A DNA stretch of 64,000 nt, taken from contig NC_090445.1 of NCBI RefSeq assembly GCF_031143425.1, forward strand, positions 1,196,694,691-1,196,758,690, in the 5' to 3' direction. Each line of letters begins with the position of its first letter. Positions within the stretch are counted from its first letter, which is position 1. This DNA comes from Pleurodeles waltl (taxonomy: Eukaryota; Chordata; Amphibia; Caudata; Salamandridae). Positions 22,951-34,484 of this stretch are shown here, one piece after another. The translations under genes were made by a program, and so were the position numbers. The notes beneath the pieces were generated by a model that searched no databases, was not told the DNA's origin, and worked only from the letters and a program-made list of their open reading frames with translations.

Positions 22951-24287
22951 ACGTTTCTTCATTAGGGTTGTAAAATATTGACCTGCTACCCAAACTCTGA
23001 ACTGGTCTGCATTAGGACATGCACACATTAACAGATGTCAAGCATGCAATGAGTGCTCTGTTTACTATATTGGCGCTTAATTCGCTACAGGCAGGAAAAT
23101 ATTGTGTTTAGTCAGAGGCCCACTGGATGTGATCATCAATATTATGCCAAATTAGTGCACAAAAAGAAAGGAATGTTACAGGGAGATAACTGCAGTGGGA
23201 AAAGTTGAGGGCTGGATGGGTATATGCTTAAAGCAGATTTCCACTCAAATTAGTTCATGTTTTTATAGTGCACACTAGGACCTTTGGCCTTCTGAGATCT
23301 GTGCACTTTAAAAAGATCAAAACATAACTCACAAGAGAAGATAATACTGGAAGGAAATAACATAGTTGGTGGGATATGTTTGTAAACAGCAAAAACTTTC
23401 TCTCTGCCTTCTGTCTCACATCTTATTCTGCCCGTTTCTCTCGTTTTTAGCATCTGGCCTTCTTATTGTGATCCCCCCTCTTTAAATTGTGCATTTCTCT
23501 TGTGCAGAAGAACTTATGCAATGTGCCCTCTGTTTGCTTTCCTTAGGCTTTGTCAGCTGCAGCTAAGGTGAAATATTTTTTAGTCAGAAGTGGACAGGTT
23601 ACAGTCATTATTGTTTGTTTAAATCATTTAGTTTACATTTGTAAGCTAAATGATTGGAACACTTATGTCTCTCAGTTCTGCTTTAAAACAATGCCAATAC
23701 AGGCATTGGCAAGGACAATAGATCTCCCATAGGCGAAATCTATTGGCTGTGCCAGTGATTGTTTCACGACTGCATACGTTCAGGGGATTGATTTGATTAT
23801 TCATGTGTGTTTTATTCTTCCTGTGTGCAATTGCGGTGGCTTTGCATTATCTTCAGTTATCGCTTGCTGGTGTTTCGCTTGTTGATACCATATCCATCTA
23901 GTTATGCACGGTTGCTGCTGGAGCACCGTGCTTTTGGATTCCAAGTGGCTGCTTTGACATTGCGTGGGCGTAGATGAATAAACTGAACTACAGTTGCTGG
24001 ACACAACCTTGTTCAGTATGCATTGTTTTCTCGGCTACAGAGGCACATCATTTACAGTTATCAATGCAAATGCGGCTGCTTTGGCTTTTCGCACGTATTC
24101 TTAACGATTACCCATGTACTATGTTTAAAGCTTTTATGTTTTTGGCTTGGCTTGTTCAACCAAAATAAATATAAAATCTGCTTATTAATCACACACTAGT
24201 CTTAAAGTTTCCTTAAACTGCTTGCTCTCTTGTAATCAGTATGCTACTCTTTACGGTTACCGAAGCACCTGTTTTAAAGGATCATTG
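22951..24287. other. SORBS1 intron with a short hairpin repeat
   Basis: Mostly featureless. Near 23718-23745 'caatagat...atctattgg' forms a hairpin followed by 'ctgtgccagtgattgtttc'. It belongs with similar hairpins at 30140 and 31195. Confidence 0.3.
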
Positions 24288-24314
24288 TTTTTTTTTTTTT
24301 TTTTTTTTTTTTTT
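24288..24314. repeat. poly-T run (27 nt)
   Basis: An uninterrupted T tract lies about 160 bp upstream of the DIRS promoter region. It may be the poly-A tail of a minus-strand insertion, but I see no polyadenylation signal next to it. Confidence 0.6.
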
Positions 24315-24471
24315 GGAATGCCTGTTTTTTAGCATTAATACATATTTTAAAATGCTCTTGGAGGCAATGTGTTGAGGTTATCTTTTTAGCAGTATGTGAG
24401 AAGTTCTTTGTTCTTTATTTCTTATTCATTTTACATGTGCAATTCTGGGTCAGCTCAATTAAGGACGCAGA

Positions 24472-24485
24472 GAGTATATAAAGGG
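24472..24485 (+). promoter_or_regulatory. TATA box of a DIRS-like element
   Basis: GAGTATATAAAGGGGGC lies about 60 bp upstream of the first ATG (24534) of the gag-like frame, a normal distance for a retroelement promoter. Confidence 0.4.
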
Positions 24486-24533
24486 GGCATCCAATGTGTG
24501 TTTTACACTAGCTTGAGGGGTCTGGCTTCAGGT

Positions 24534-25660
24534 ATGAGGAAGCATAAGAGGAAGTCTTACCATACTTCTCTTTTCTCTGATAAGTATCTTCATGGTGTGA
24601 GGAACAGAGATCCATCCTCACCTCCTGTGTCAAAGAGAGAGTTACAAGATATGGTTAAGACTCTGTCTGAGGCATATAATTGTTAGCGCATGAGAGGCTC
24701 TCCTCCTCAGGATTCATCTCCTTCTTCAGACAGATCCCTTTTTTCTGTGTCTTCTCCCTGTTTTACTCCTTCTTGGTCTTCACCGGATTATGATAAAAAG
24801 GAATCATTTCTTGTTGGTGATTTATTGGCTCATAGAGAAAAATACATTTTAAGGGAGAAATTAAGGCCAGTGATATTGTACTTCTCCACCAATCTTCAAC
24901 TGTCTGTGAAGGAGAATCAACCTAGCATGAGTGGGGAATGATTTAATCAATTCCAGAATCCTTCTTTTCCTAAAGTGCCTGTAATTCCAGCAATTCAAAA
25001 CCACCTCAAACATGAGTGGAATGACCTGAGCAGAGTTTCTATTCCTAGATTTATTGGAAGAATTTACCCCCTGGCAAAGGGAGAGACTGAGCTTCCACAG
25101 TCTTTGGTTGTGGACAAGTTATTAGCAAATTTAGCCGGAAAAACTTCCCTTTACTGAAGACATTGTTTTGTTGGATCCAGGAGACAAGAAGTTTGAGGTT
25201 GTTCCTAAAAGATCTCATGCTATTCTTAGTCTAGCTTTGAGAGCAGGAATTTATGCAGTATACGCCTCTTAAACCTTGGTAAAGGATTTCCAATATCCCT
25301 CCACGTCCATGTAGGAGGGTGACTATTTGTCACACTTGCTAGCACAAATAGAGATTCAAGCTCGTTTTTTTTATCAGACATGATGTGTGATAATTTAGGT
25401 GCCAGGGCTGTGCAGTTTGCAGGCTCAGTTGCTGTCAGGCATCATCTCAATCGTAAAAATTGGAAAGTTGAGGCAGCGCAGAAGAACCGCCTCATCAGGA
25501 TGCCTTTCCTAGCAGAAAGCTGTTTGGTGAGGAGCAGGAGAAAGTTTTGTAAAAACCGTTTAAGAACAAGAAGTACTTCCAAACCGTTCACCATAAATAG
25601 TAGTCCTAGGAAAGTGGGGAAAAAGAAATATGATTACACGAAGAACAATGATTTCTAGTG
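24534..25660 (+). pseudogene. DIRS-like retroelement gag (ORF1), broken
   Basis: The frame begins MRKHKRKSYHTSLFSDKYL and continues in register through two stop codons (24684 and 24939) to HEWNDLSRVSIPRFIGRIY near 25015-25070. It then shifts to EDIVLLDPGDKKFEVVPKRS and LALRAGIYAVYAS, and later to FLSDMMCDNLGARAVQFAGS. This order (EW..P......I.RLYPL, then VDKLLANLAGKTSLP, then AL.AG...) is that of vertebrate DIRS gag proteins. At least two stops and two frameshifts make it non-functional. The reverse transcriptase follows directly. Confidence 0.65.
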
Positions 25661-25689
25661 CAGTAGATTCTGTTTTCAACCAAATGGAT

Positions 25690-26545
25690 CTATAGTTGCT
25701 TGCTCTGCCAGGAAGCTCAATGGCCTCTGGGGAGGTCACCTACAACTTTTTTCTAGCATGCCTGCAGAGACTTAATTTCATACAGATGCAGGTAGTTTCT
25801 AAAGGCTACGTTATAGAGATACTTCCAGACTTCACAGAGCCCCATTTTGTACAGACCTCCTGGCCAGAAGATGTGACCAAGACAAAATCATTGCAGGATA
25901 GGATCTATATTCCGAGACAAAAGGAGCAGATACTTCCCATTCCCCTTCAAGAGAAGGGTTAAGGTTGTTTTTTACAGGTTATTCTTTTTCAGAAGGTTGC
26001 AGGCAACTACATGAAGCCTATAAGCTTGAGGTTCCTGAATCTTTTCATTCCCATGACCCACTTCAAAATGGACACGCTTCAGGGAGTCATCTCTTTGATT
26101 TCAAAGGAGGATCTCTTAACAAAGGTCAACCACCAGAGTGCGTACCTGCACATTCAGCTTGACCTTACATAGAGGGTTCTCAGGTTTGCTATGGGCGGTC
26201 TCCATTGGCAGTTCTGAGTTTTACCTTTTGGGCTGGAGCTCTCTTCCAAGGTTTTCACCATAGTTCTGGCTCCAGTTATGGGTCTCTGTCATGCTCAAGG
26301 GGTAATAGTCCACCTATACCTGGACAATCTTCTTATTAGTCTCCCTCTCTCAGTAAATCAGTGTGGCATACAACTTTGGCCATCAAGACACTGCACAAGT
26401 TTAGGTTTCTGTTCTGCTGGCAGAAGTCCAATCTACAGACATCCCAGTGACTGGATTACTTAGAAGCAATTTTTGATACAGTCTGGGTACTGAGGCTCCT
26501 TCCAGAAGCCAGGAGAAACAAGCTCAGGAGCTTAATATGGATTCT
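25690..26545 (+). pseudogene. DIRS-like reverse transcriptase, broken
   Basis: Visible blocks in order are: HFKMDTLQGVISLISKEDLL near 26060, AYLHIQLDLT near 26145, RFAMGGLHWQF then VLPFGLELSSKVFTIVLAP near 26185-26275, and GVIVHLYLDNLLI near 26300. The last is the catalytic region, with YLDN where DIRS has YLDD. Loss of the second Asp and several stops mean it is inactive. No RNase H, methyltransferase-like or recombinase part follows; pyrimidine repeat begins at about 26700. Confidence 0.7.
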
Positions 26546-26698
26546 GGTGATGAAGATGAGCGCTCAAACCAGAGAGTGGCTTCGAGTTCAGGGGAACTCA
26601 TTAAGGTTCTTATTATTCCTCTGTACAACTCATTTTTTAGTTCCTCGTTAAGGGGTGGATACCAATTATTTCAATTCTGTGTTAAGGGATGGAGACCA

Positions 26699-27123
26699 GT
26701 TTTTCTTTCTTTCTTTTGTCTTTTTCCTTTTTTCTTTCCATCCTTCTTTTTTGTTTTATTTCCTTTTTTCTTTTCTTCATTACTTCTTTCTTTCCTCCTT
26801 TCCTTCTCATTTATTCTTTTTCCATTATTTTCGTTTGCCTTCGTTCATTCCTTTTCCTTCTTTCTTTCTTGCCTTTGTTCCTTTTTTCTTTCTTTCTTTG
26901 CTCCTTTCTTCCTGTCTTTTTTGCTTATTTCTTTATTTCTTTCCTTTCTTGCAACTTTGTCTTGCCTTCTTTACTTTTCCCTTTTTCTTTTAATCCCTCT
27001 TTCTTTTTTGCCTTCTTTCCTTCTTGTTTTCTTTCTTTTAGCCTTCTTTATTTCCTTCTTTCTATTTTGCCTTCATTCCTTCTTTCTTTCTTTTTTGCCT
27101 TCTTTCCTTTTTCCTTCTTTTTA
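26699..27123. repeat. polypyrimidine tract (TTTC/TTCC)n
   Basis: About 425 bp are almost purely C and T on the + strand (TTTCTTTC, CCTTCTTTC words). Long open frames here in all three + phases only reflect the lack of A. The tract can form triplex (H-DNA). Confidence 0.9.
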
Positions 27124-27640
27124 GGGTTGAGCCTGCAAGAGCGTGTGGTAGCACATGCATTTGACTTATGAGACTATTGTTAACTAAAAAGGCTTGAGCC
27201 TGCCAATTGTTTACAGTATTTTTGCTTGCCTGGTACTCTTCTTTACAACCTCGTAGTTGGTCACTGCAGGCCTAGCTTCATTTCCGTTCCTGTCTGTGGA
27301 GCAGGGACCATGCACCTATTGATTTAACTTAATCACTGCCCGTCTGCTGCTCCCGACGTGATTGAGGTACTTGTTTTATCTTCTAAGGCCCTGCAAACAG
27401 AAGGCGTGTTACTGGCAAACCATACCCAGTAGGACAAACAAAATTGCAAAGTTTCTTAGTTACCTCTTTTATTTTGCCTAGTTTTCTTTTCTCAGTTTGC
27501 ACTCATGTTTTGGTTTTGCTCGTGGGCACGGTTCTCAAAAGATGACAATTATCTTGTTTTAAGTATTTCAGAGCTACATTGTTTCTTTCTTATGTGTAAT
27601 TGCTAAAATTATTCTTTAACACATAATCGTGCAGTACACC
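27124..27640. other. spacer between pyrimidine tract and pentamer satellite
   Basis: Ordinary intronic sequence. 'gcttgagcctgcc' near 27190 repeats 'ggttgagcctgc' near 27125. No other feature was seen. Confidence 0.3.
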
Positions 27641-30075
27641 CTAGTCAACCCCACTCCAGTCTGACCCGCTCTACTCAATTGACCCCAGACCAATCCAATC
27701 CACCCCACTCCAGTCCACCGCACACCAAACCACCCACCCCAATCCATTCTGCCCCACTCCAATAAAAAAAATCTGCCCCACTCCAGTCCAAAACAATCTG
27801 CCCCACTCCAGTTCAAAACGATCTGCCCTACGCCAGTCCCAGACAATCTGCCCCACTCCAATTTGACACAATCTGCCCTACTCCATTCCAAAACAATCTG
27901 CCCCACTCCAAACCAAAACAATCTGGCCCACTCCAACCCAGTCTACCTCACCTCAATTCAATACACCCCTTTTCCATCCCATTTCACCCCTCTCCAATCC
28001 ACCACAATCCACCCCACAGTAATCCAGTACAGCCCACTTCTATCTACTCACTCCAATCTAATAAACATCACATCAATCCAATCCGCCCCATCCCACTCCA
28101 ATCCAAGTCACCACAATCCACCCCAATCTAGTCCCCCTCACTCCTGTCCACTCCACCCCACTCCAGTCCAATCCACCCCAGTCCAGTCCAGTCGACTCCA
28201 GTCCACCCCCACACTATTCCAACCCACTCCAATTCAGTTCAACCTAAACCACCCACTCCAATCCATTCCACCCGATTCCAATCCACCCCACTCCAGTCAA
28301 ATCTACAGTGACCCAGTCCACCCCACTCCAATCCATCCCACTCAATCCAAATCACCTTAATCCACCCAGTCCATTCTAATCCAGTCCACCTTAATCCTTT
28401 ACATTCCAATCCCACCCACCCCACTCCAAACCACCCAGTCCATTCTAATCCAGTCAACCTTAATCCTTTACATTCCAACCCCACCCACCCAACTCCAAAC
28501 CACCTTAATCCACCCCTCTGCAGTCCAGTCCACCCTACTCCAATCCAGTCAAGTCCACACCAACCCAATTCACCCCACTTCAGTCCACCACACTCCAGTC
28601 CATCCCACTGCAAAAGACCCCCAACTCCAATCCAATCCACCTCACACTAATCCAGTTCACCCCCTCCAACCCACCCCACTCTATTCCAATCCACCACAAC
28701 CCACTCCGCTCAAATCCACTCCACTCTAATCCAGTCCAGTCCACCCCAGTCCAATCCACCCTACTCTAATCTATCCCTTTCCAGTCCACCTCACTCCAGT
28801 CCACCCCACTCCAATCCACCCCACTACAAAAATCCATGACACTTCAATCGACCACACTCCAATGTACCCCACCCCAATCCAGTTAAATCTACCCCAATCC
28901 TATCCACCTCAATCTAGTACACCCTACTCAATCCAGTCCACATCACTCCAATTCAGTCCAACCCACCTCAATCCAATCCTCTTGACTCCAATCCACCCCA
29001 TCCCATTCCAGTCTAATCCACCACACTCCATTCCAAACCACTCCGGTACACCCTACTGCAGTCCAACCAACCCATCTAATCCACTCCACTCAATCCAATT
29101 CACCCCACTTCAATCCAGTCCACCCCACACAAGTGCAGTCCACCCCACTCCAATCCACCACACTCTCATCCATCCCATCCCAATCCAATCTACCCCAATT
29201 GAACCAACTCCAATCCACTGCACCCCACTCAAGTCCACCCCACTCTAATCCAATCCACCCCACTCCAATACACCCCACTCCACTCCAGTCTACACCACTC
29301 GGCTGCAGCCCACCCCACTGTACTCCAATCCAGTCTACACCAATCCAATCCACCCCCCTCTTCAGTCAGCCCCACTCCAATCAGCCCACCTCACTCCAAT
29401 TCAGCCCACTCTAATCCACCACACTATTATCTACTCCACTCTAGTCCAGTCCACCCCACTCTAGTACAATCCTATCTGCTCTAATCCAATGGATCCAAGC
29501 CACCGCTTCAATTCAGTCCACCCCACTTCAGTCCAATTCAGTCCACCCCACTTCAGTCCAATCTAATCCCCCCGACTCCAGTTCACTCTACTCCAAACCA
29601 CCCCAAGCCAATGCAATCCACCCCACCCCAAACCAGTGTCCCCCAGTCCTAGCATTCCAAATCAGTCCACCAAGTCCATTCCAATCTATTCTACACCACT
29701 CCCATCTACCTCACTCCAATTCACCCCAATCCAATCCTCCTCATCCCATTTCAGTCCACCCCACTCCAGTCTGCACCATTCAGTCCACCCATTCCACTTC
29801 AGACTCCACCAAATCCACCCCACTCAACCCCAATCCAGTCCACTACACTCTACTCCAGTCCAATCCAGACCACTACGTCAGCACATTCCAACTTACTCCA
29901 CCTTATTCCATTCCACTCGATTACACACCACTCCACTGTATGACATGCTCGACACTCTCAGCCACTGAACCACTGAAATCTACTCAACTCTACGACACTC
30001 TACTCCACCTACTTCAATCTATGACATTCTACTCCAACAAATCTACTCTATAATACTACTCCCACTCTATCACAC
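27641..30075. repeat. pentanucleotide satellite (CCANY)n, 2.4 kb
   Basis: The whole block is made of 5-bp units of the form CCANY on the + strand: CCACC, CCACT, CCAAT, CCAGT. They often group into 20-bp strings such as CCACCCCACTCCAATCCAGT. G is rare on the + strand. Strict 5-bp phase is kept over long runs with occasional slips, and the array fades into TCTACTCCA words near 30000. Long open frames on both strands (PTPIQS or GLEWGGL repeats) are artefacts of the array. The unit resembles the GGAAT/GGAGT pentamers of human satellites II/III on the opposite strand. Confidence 0.9.
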
Positions 30076-30134
30076 TCCATGCCACCAACTTTTAGCTATG
30101 CTGAACAGCAGCCACACTGGTGTACAGCATGGCA

Positions 30135-30190
30135 AAAGCACTTTACGAAGCCAATAGCTCTTGAATAGGGAAGAGCTATTGGCTTTGCTA
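30135..30190. repeat. hairpin repeat 'ccaatagctc...gagctattgg'
   Basis: GCCAATAGCTCTT and AAGAGCTATTGGC are perfect inverted arms of 13 nt around a short 'gaatagggaa'-type loop. The right arm continues 'tttgctaacacttgtttc' straight into the pyrimidine tract. Similar sequence occurs near 23718 and 31200. Confidence 0.55.
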
Positions 30191-30748
30191 ACACTTGTTT
30201 CTTTTTGCCTTCTTTCATTTTTCTTTCCTTCTTTCTTCCTTTCCTTCGTTCTGTTTTGACTTCTTTCTTTCATTCTTCCATTCTTTCCTTCTTTCGTAAT
30301 TTTTTAACTTGTTTGCTTTTTTCTACCTTTCTTTTTGTCCCTTTCTTTCATTTGTTCTTTTTTCATTTTGCCTTTCTTCCTTTCTTTCCTTGTTTCTTTT
30401 GTCTTCTTTTCTTTTTTCTTGAATCTTTCTTTTTTGCACACTTTCCTTTTGTTCCTTCTTTCTTTTTTGCCTTCTTTCTTTTTTACTTTTTCTTTCTTTC
30501 TTTTATACTTTCTTTCTTGCAGTCTTTCTTTCTTTCCTTCTTTCTTTTTTAATTTTTCTTTCATTTTCCTTTTTTTGCCTTTTTTCCTCCTCCCCTCTGT
30601 TCTTCCTTTTTGTCTTCCTTGCCTTTTGCCTCCCTCCCTCTCTTCCTTCCTTCCCTTTTTTGCCTTTCTTCCTTCTTTTTTGTCTTCCTTCCTTCCTTTT
30701 TGCCCACCTCCCTTCTTTTTCTTTCTTCCTTTCTTCTTTTCTTTTTTA
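30191..30748. repeat. second polypyrimidine tract
   Basis: About 560 bp of TTTCTTTC/CCTTCC words on the + strand, like 26699-27123. It lies on the other side of the pentamer satellite. Confidence 0.9.
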
Positions 30749-31495
30749 AAGGCGCGAGGATAGCAGCCAGTGCCAGACAAGTGGCTTTTTTGGGTCTGTG
30801 TTAGCCAAGACCTTCTGATTTTACTAAAAGTATGCATACCATAGTTATAACATAGTTACTTATGGGGTGTTTCAACCAGTCTTCATTCATTAGTCTGTGA
30901 TTGGGTCATTCACATTTTTTCTTCCACCCACTCCAGCATGCATCGAAGGTCAATGTTAGCCCACTTCAGTGTGAGTTACGGCATACTCCCCATTTATGAG
31001 GAGCACATCCACACGAGGCAGTTCCCTTCAGTGCCAGGAGTATCATGGTTATGTGTACTTTATTGAGACCAGAGAAGCGCTTTTGCCTTTAGCCATTTTT
31101 TAAAACTTTTTTAGATTGAATGAGGACCCGACAGCTTCCTTAACAATAAGGTTCACTAAAAACATGACAAAACAGAACAAGAATTGCTAAATTGCTAAAA
31201 GGCCAAAAGACCGTTTGGCTTTGCCAATGCTTGTTCTTTTCTTTCCTGGGCAAGTATGTGATTCCATGTCACTCTGATTTCAGCAGCGCTTAACTGTATA
31301 CGAAATACCATAATTATTTAACATCGTTCAGCTTTCTGATGCATTTAGGACTTGATGCAGTCTGATTTCAGTTAAAAGAGGCTTAAACAAACTTGCGTCC
31401 TTGGCCTCAAAAACACGCGGGCACCGATCCTAAATGCATCTGTGCAGCAAGGAGGCGGAAGGGGAAAGCCCCAGCGCTGTGACTTCGCTGTGGGG
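30749..31495. other. SORBS1 intron with one hairpin-repeat relative
   Basis: Near 31190-31240 'ggccaaaagaccgtttggctttgccaatgcttgttcttttctttcc' words repeat the hairpin family seen at 30135 and again lead into a short pyrimidine run. The rest is unremarkable. Confidence 0.35.
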
Positions 31496-31559
31496 AATTT
31501 GGAATGGCATATTTTGAAACCATTGTTCTTGCCCTTTCAGTGACGTGTTGCCCTGCATG

Positions 31560-31835
31560 CACAATGAGGAATAACGAATCAGCACACCAGTCTTCATGCC
31601 CTTCACCCTCTGTCGCTTTGGAGCCTACATCTCAACGTGAAAAAGGAGTCACTCTTTTCATAGTCCTAAAAAGAGAAACCGCACCTCTCCAAGTACATTT
31701 TCTCCAGTTGTTACCTGTCACAGATGGAATTCAATTTACGTCTGTTTCTCGCCTCTCCCTGATTGCATCTCATGCCCCATGCTCCTTGTTACCTTGTTTA
31801 AAAAGTCACCATTTACTCTGTGAAAGGTGGACTTA
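31560..31835 (+). pseudogene. possible L2/CR1-like LINE fragment
   Basis: The frame includes APLQVHFLQLLPVTDGIQFT and LSLIASHAPCSLLPC. This is reminiscent of the L.WLPV.DRI.FK block of L2/CR1-like elements. The match is short and weak, and a chance frame cannot be excluded. Confidence 0.3.
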
Positions 31836-31876
31836 GACGTACAGAGTAAAGTCCCATTATTTAGATACTTTGGGGG

Positions 31877-31973
31877 TTATTTACAAGCCCCTCGCGCAGC
31901 CGATGCGTCACTGTTTCACATATGAAAAGTGTCGCACCGGCTACGCAAGTAGCTTGTAAATAAGCAATTTGTT
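31877..31973. mobile_element. 97-bp MITE-like element with perfect 12-bp TIR
   Basis: TTATTTACAAGC at 31877-31888 is exactly inverted as GCTTGTAAATAA at 31962-31973. The inner parts also pair loosely (GCAGCCGATGCG / CACCGGCTACGC). It has no coding capacity. Confidence 0.6.
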
Positions 31974-33497
31974 GTTAAACTGGTACGTACTTAAAACACA
32001 CTGGTTCTAGAGTTCCATTAAATGTTCCTGTTATCAGCAGCTAAGGAGCCTTTCCGTACAATCTCTATTTAATTGCAGTGCTTTATTTGTAAAATTATAA
32101 TTATTGGGTTCGGAGATATTTCTCAGGAGTCCTCCATGGTTGGCACTACTGACTGTGCCAACACTCCCAAATATTAAGCATTACACAACACAAGTGTAAC
32201 TTTTTGGACGATTCCTGTCACCTGTAAGGATGAGTTGGACCAGCTGTGTTCATTATGTTCTAATTTATTTTGAACACTTCGCTCATATGCTCTGCTTATA
32301 ATAAGTAGCGCCACAAAGTGGTAGGCTTTTATAAAGAAGTACTGGTGTTTAGGAATAAATGCTGGTGCCAAGCATGGGCAACTCTATCACGCCCTTACAC
32401 GAACAAAGCACGCGGTATAAGTAAAGGTGATCTTCAGTTAGTATGAATGTTAAAAGGTCCGTTTTTCAGTCCACACCTCCAAAGGCAGAAAAACCAAGAG
32501 CGACTTTGAAAAGATCCCGAACATGAACCAAGAACCAAATTCTGTGTTGTAACTACATAGGCTTATGAAATGCGGGTAGAGGTGACATTTTAATGGTTTC
32601 TAATAGGTTTTAGAAGTCATTGACACTTCTCAATGACCATCATACTCAGTACTGAGGCGTGCACGATATTCTGTACAAGGAAGCCAAGAGTGGCCGATGG
32701 ACAATTCGTTTTCTGGTTTTGTAGTCAATCCAGAAATATTTGAGTAATTAAAAAATACAGTTAGAGCATCTTCAAATAGCAGTCCGGCAACCTCACTTAA
32801 TCAAGCAACTTAATGGTTGTGCATGACTTGAAATCAGCTGTTTAACACACGTATGTAAAAACACATAGATTGCACATTGCTTGGCAGCCCATCGTTCCTA
32901 TGTCCAGTGCCTTCCGTCCCTCTTTAGCTTTCTTTTGTTGGGGAAGTGGCTAGAGATTAAACTGAAGCTCTGCCTGTTATTGCTTTTCCTATCGGGTCAG
33001 TGCAGTTGCATCCTATTCTCCCCCTGGAAGATTATATGTTTTTGAACCTGGGGTAGGGGTTCAAACTGAGTTTCTGTAAGGCGCTATTTCTGGTAAGATT
33101 CCTGTCCGAGACTTCCTGGTCCTTTTAGAGCCTCCGCCGGTTGAGGTTCTGGAAAGCCTGTATATGGCATACAGGTAAAAACATTTTTTGACTCCAAAAT
33201 GTCAAATTTGATATACTTTCTCTGTTCCCCTAAAGGTTTGCCTTCATGCTTTGCACAGATACTGGGTCGTGCTTCTCAGATCGAAGGGATTTTGAGGGTT
33301 GGAATCATCTACTCCTAGTATGCACTTGGTCTGGATATTGTGAGTCATCTGCAGACTCTCTGGATTAAAGGCCACCATTTGCACACCATCAGGCACTCCT
33401 ACGTCAGGACACATATTTGCTTATTATCCTGGAATAGCACTTCACAGGAATACATTGCTACTGATTAGTGGAGCTCGAGTTGATCCTGTGTAAACCA
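31974..33497. other. SORBS1 intron, no recognisable feature
   Basis: About 1.5 kb without identifiable motif, long frame or simple repeat. Confidence 0.35.
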
Positions 33498-34118
33498 GGG
33501 GCCCCATTTACCAGTTTTTGCCGCAGGGCAGCGCCACAAGTCACTTTGCTGTGCTGCCCTGCGTCAAAAGGAAAAGGCAGGAATGTGGCGTATTGATGAA
33601 ATACTGCACATTCCTGTCCTTTCTGCCTGCACACAAATTGGTGCTTAGCGCCAACGCAGGCAGCCTTGCACCGTGGAGCAAGGCTGTCTCCATTGTTGGC
33701 ACAATTGTTTTTGTGCAGGAAAGGGCAGCTTCCTGCATAAAAACAATCAGTGAAGGTGTTTTCCTCTTTGTGTGTGTGGAGGAAACAAATAAGGAGAAAT
33801 AAATTGATTTGTCCTTGTTACGCCTCCCCTGGGGAAGCGCAGAGTTTTGACGCATTCCCAGGTTTACAGATACTTATAAATCAGGACGTGTGTCAAACCC
33901 CATGGGTGTTGCATGGGAAAACCCACTGCAACCCCCATGGAACACCTCCTTGACATAGAGAAAGCGCTGCCGTGCCTTACTCCATATTTATGAGGCCATG
34001 CAGAGCCATGCAGGGTGGCTTTGCGTCGCCTCATAGATATGATTGAAAGGCTTGCACCACTGAAGCGTCATGAAAAGTGATGGCTTCAGCAGCGAAGGCT
34101 TCTTGTAAATGATGCCCC
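33498..34118. mobile_element. MITE-like element, 621 bp
   Basis: The left end GGGGCCCCATTTAC and the complement of the right end, GGGGCATCATTTAC, match in 12 of 14 positions. The inside is GC-richer than its flanks and repeats 'gcaaggctg/cagccttgc' and 'cttcctgc/gcaggaa' as inverted pieces. Both strands have open frames of about 100 codons (33518-33802, 33541-33855) caused by these palindromes. I see no transposase motif. Confidence 0.55.
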
Positions 34119-34484
34119 AGATTCTTACATTTTGCTGTGGTAATCTTTGCAGCGTTTTGCCAGAGCTCAGTGGACATTATCTTAAGCCATTGCCAGGAAG
34201 CCTTTGGAGCACCCTCTTGCTCTACCCGGACCTGATTCCTTGCCCATGCTCCAACCTTGCCCATAACGAAAGCTTCCTCTAATCACTGAAACCCGTCCTA
34301 AACAACTCCTAATATAGGATTCTATAAGGGTACAGAAGGACGAAGCAACTTAATTACCGCCACTAATGTACCCCAGTCCTGCCCAGTGAGCAAGACAAAT
34401 TAATATCATAAGAGCTGTTTCACAAAAGGTTTTCCTCCGGGATCCCCATTGAACAATTATGTCTCTGTGATTTTTAGTGATCGA
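34119..34484. other. SORBS1 intron, no recognisable feature
   Basis: The minus-strand frame at 34031-34264 (MGKVGAWARNQVRVEQEG...) recalls an L1 or chromo-type retroelement tail, but there is too little to assign. Confidence 0.25.

Noticed and set aside
26537..27171. Long open frames rich in F, S, L in the pyrimidine tract
   Set aside because: The frames exist in all three phases because the tract lacks A. They are low-complexity artefacts, as are those at 30205-30804.
27616..29968. Open frames with WGGL/DWIGV or PTPIQS repeats on both strands
   Set aside because: They are translations of the pentamer satellite. The unit length and base bias exclude the stop words, so the frames carry no coding signal.
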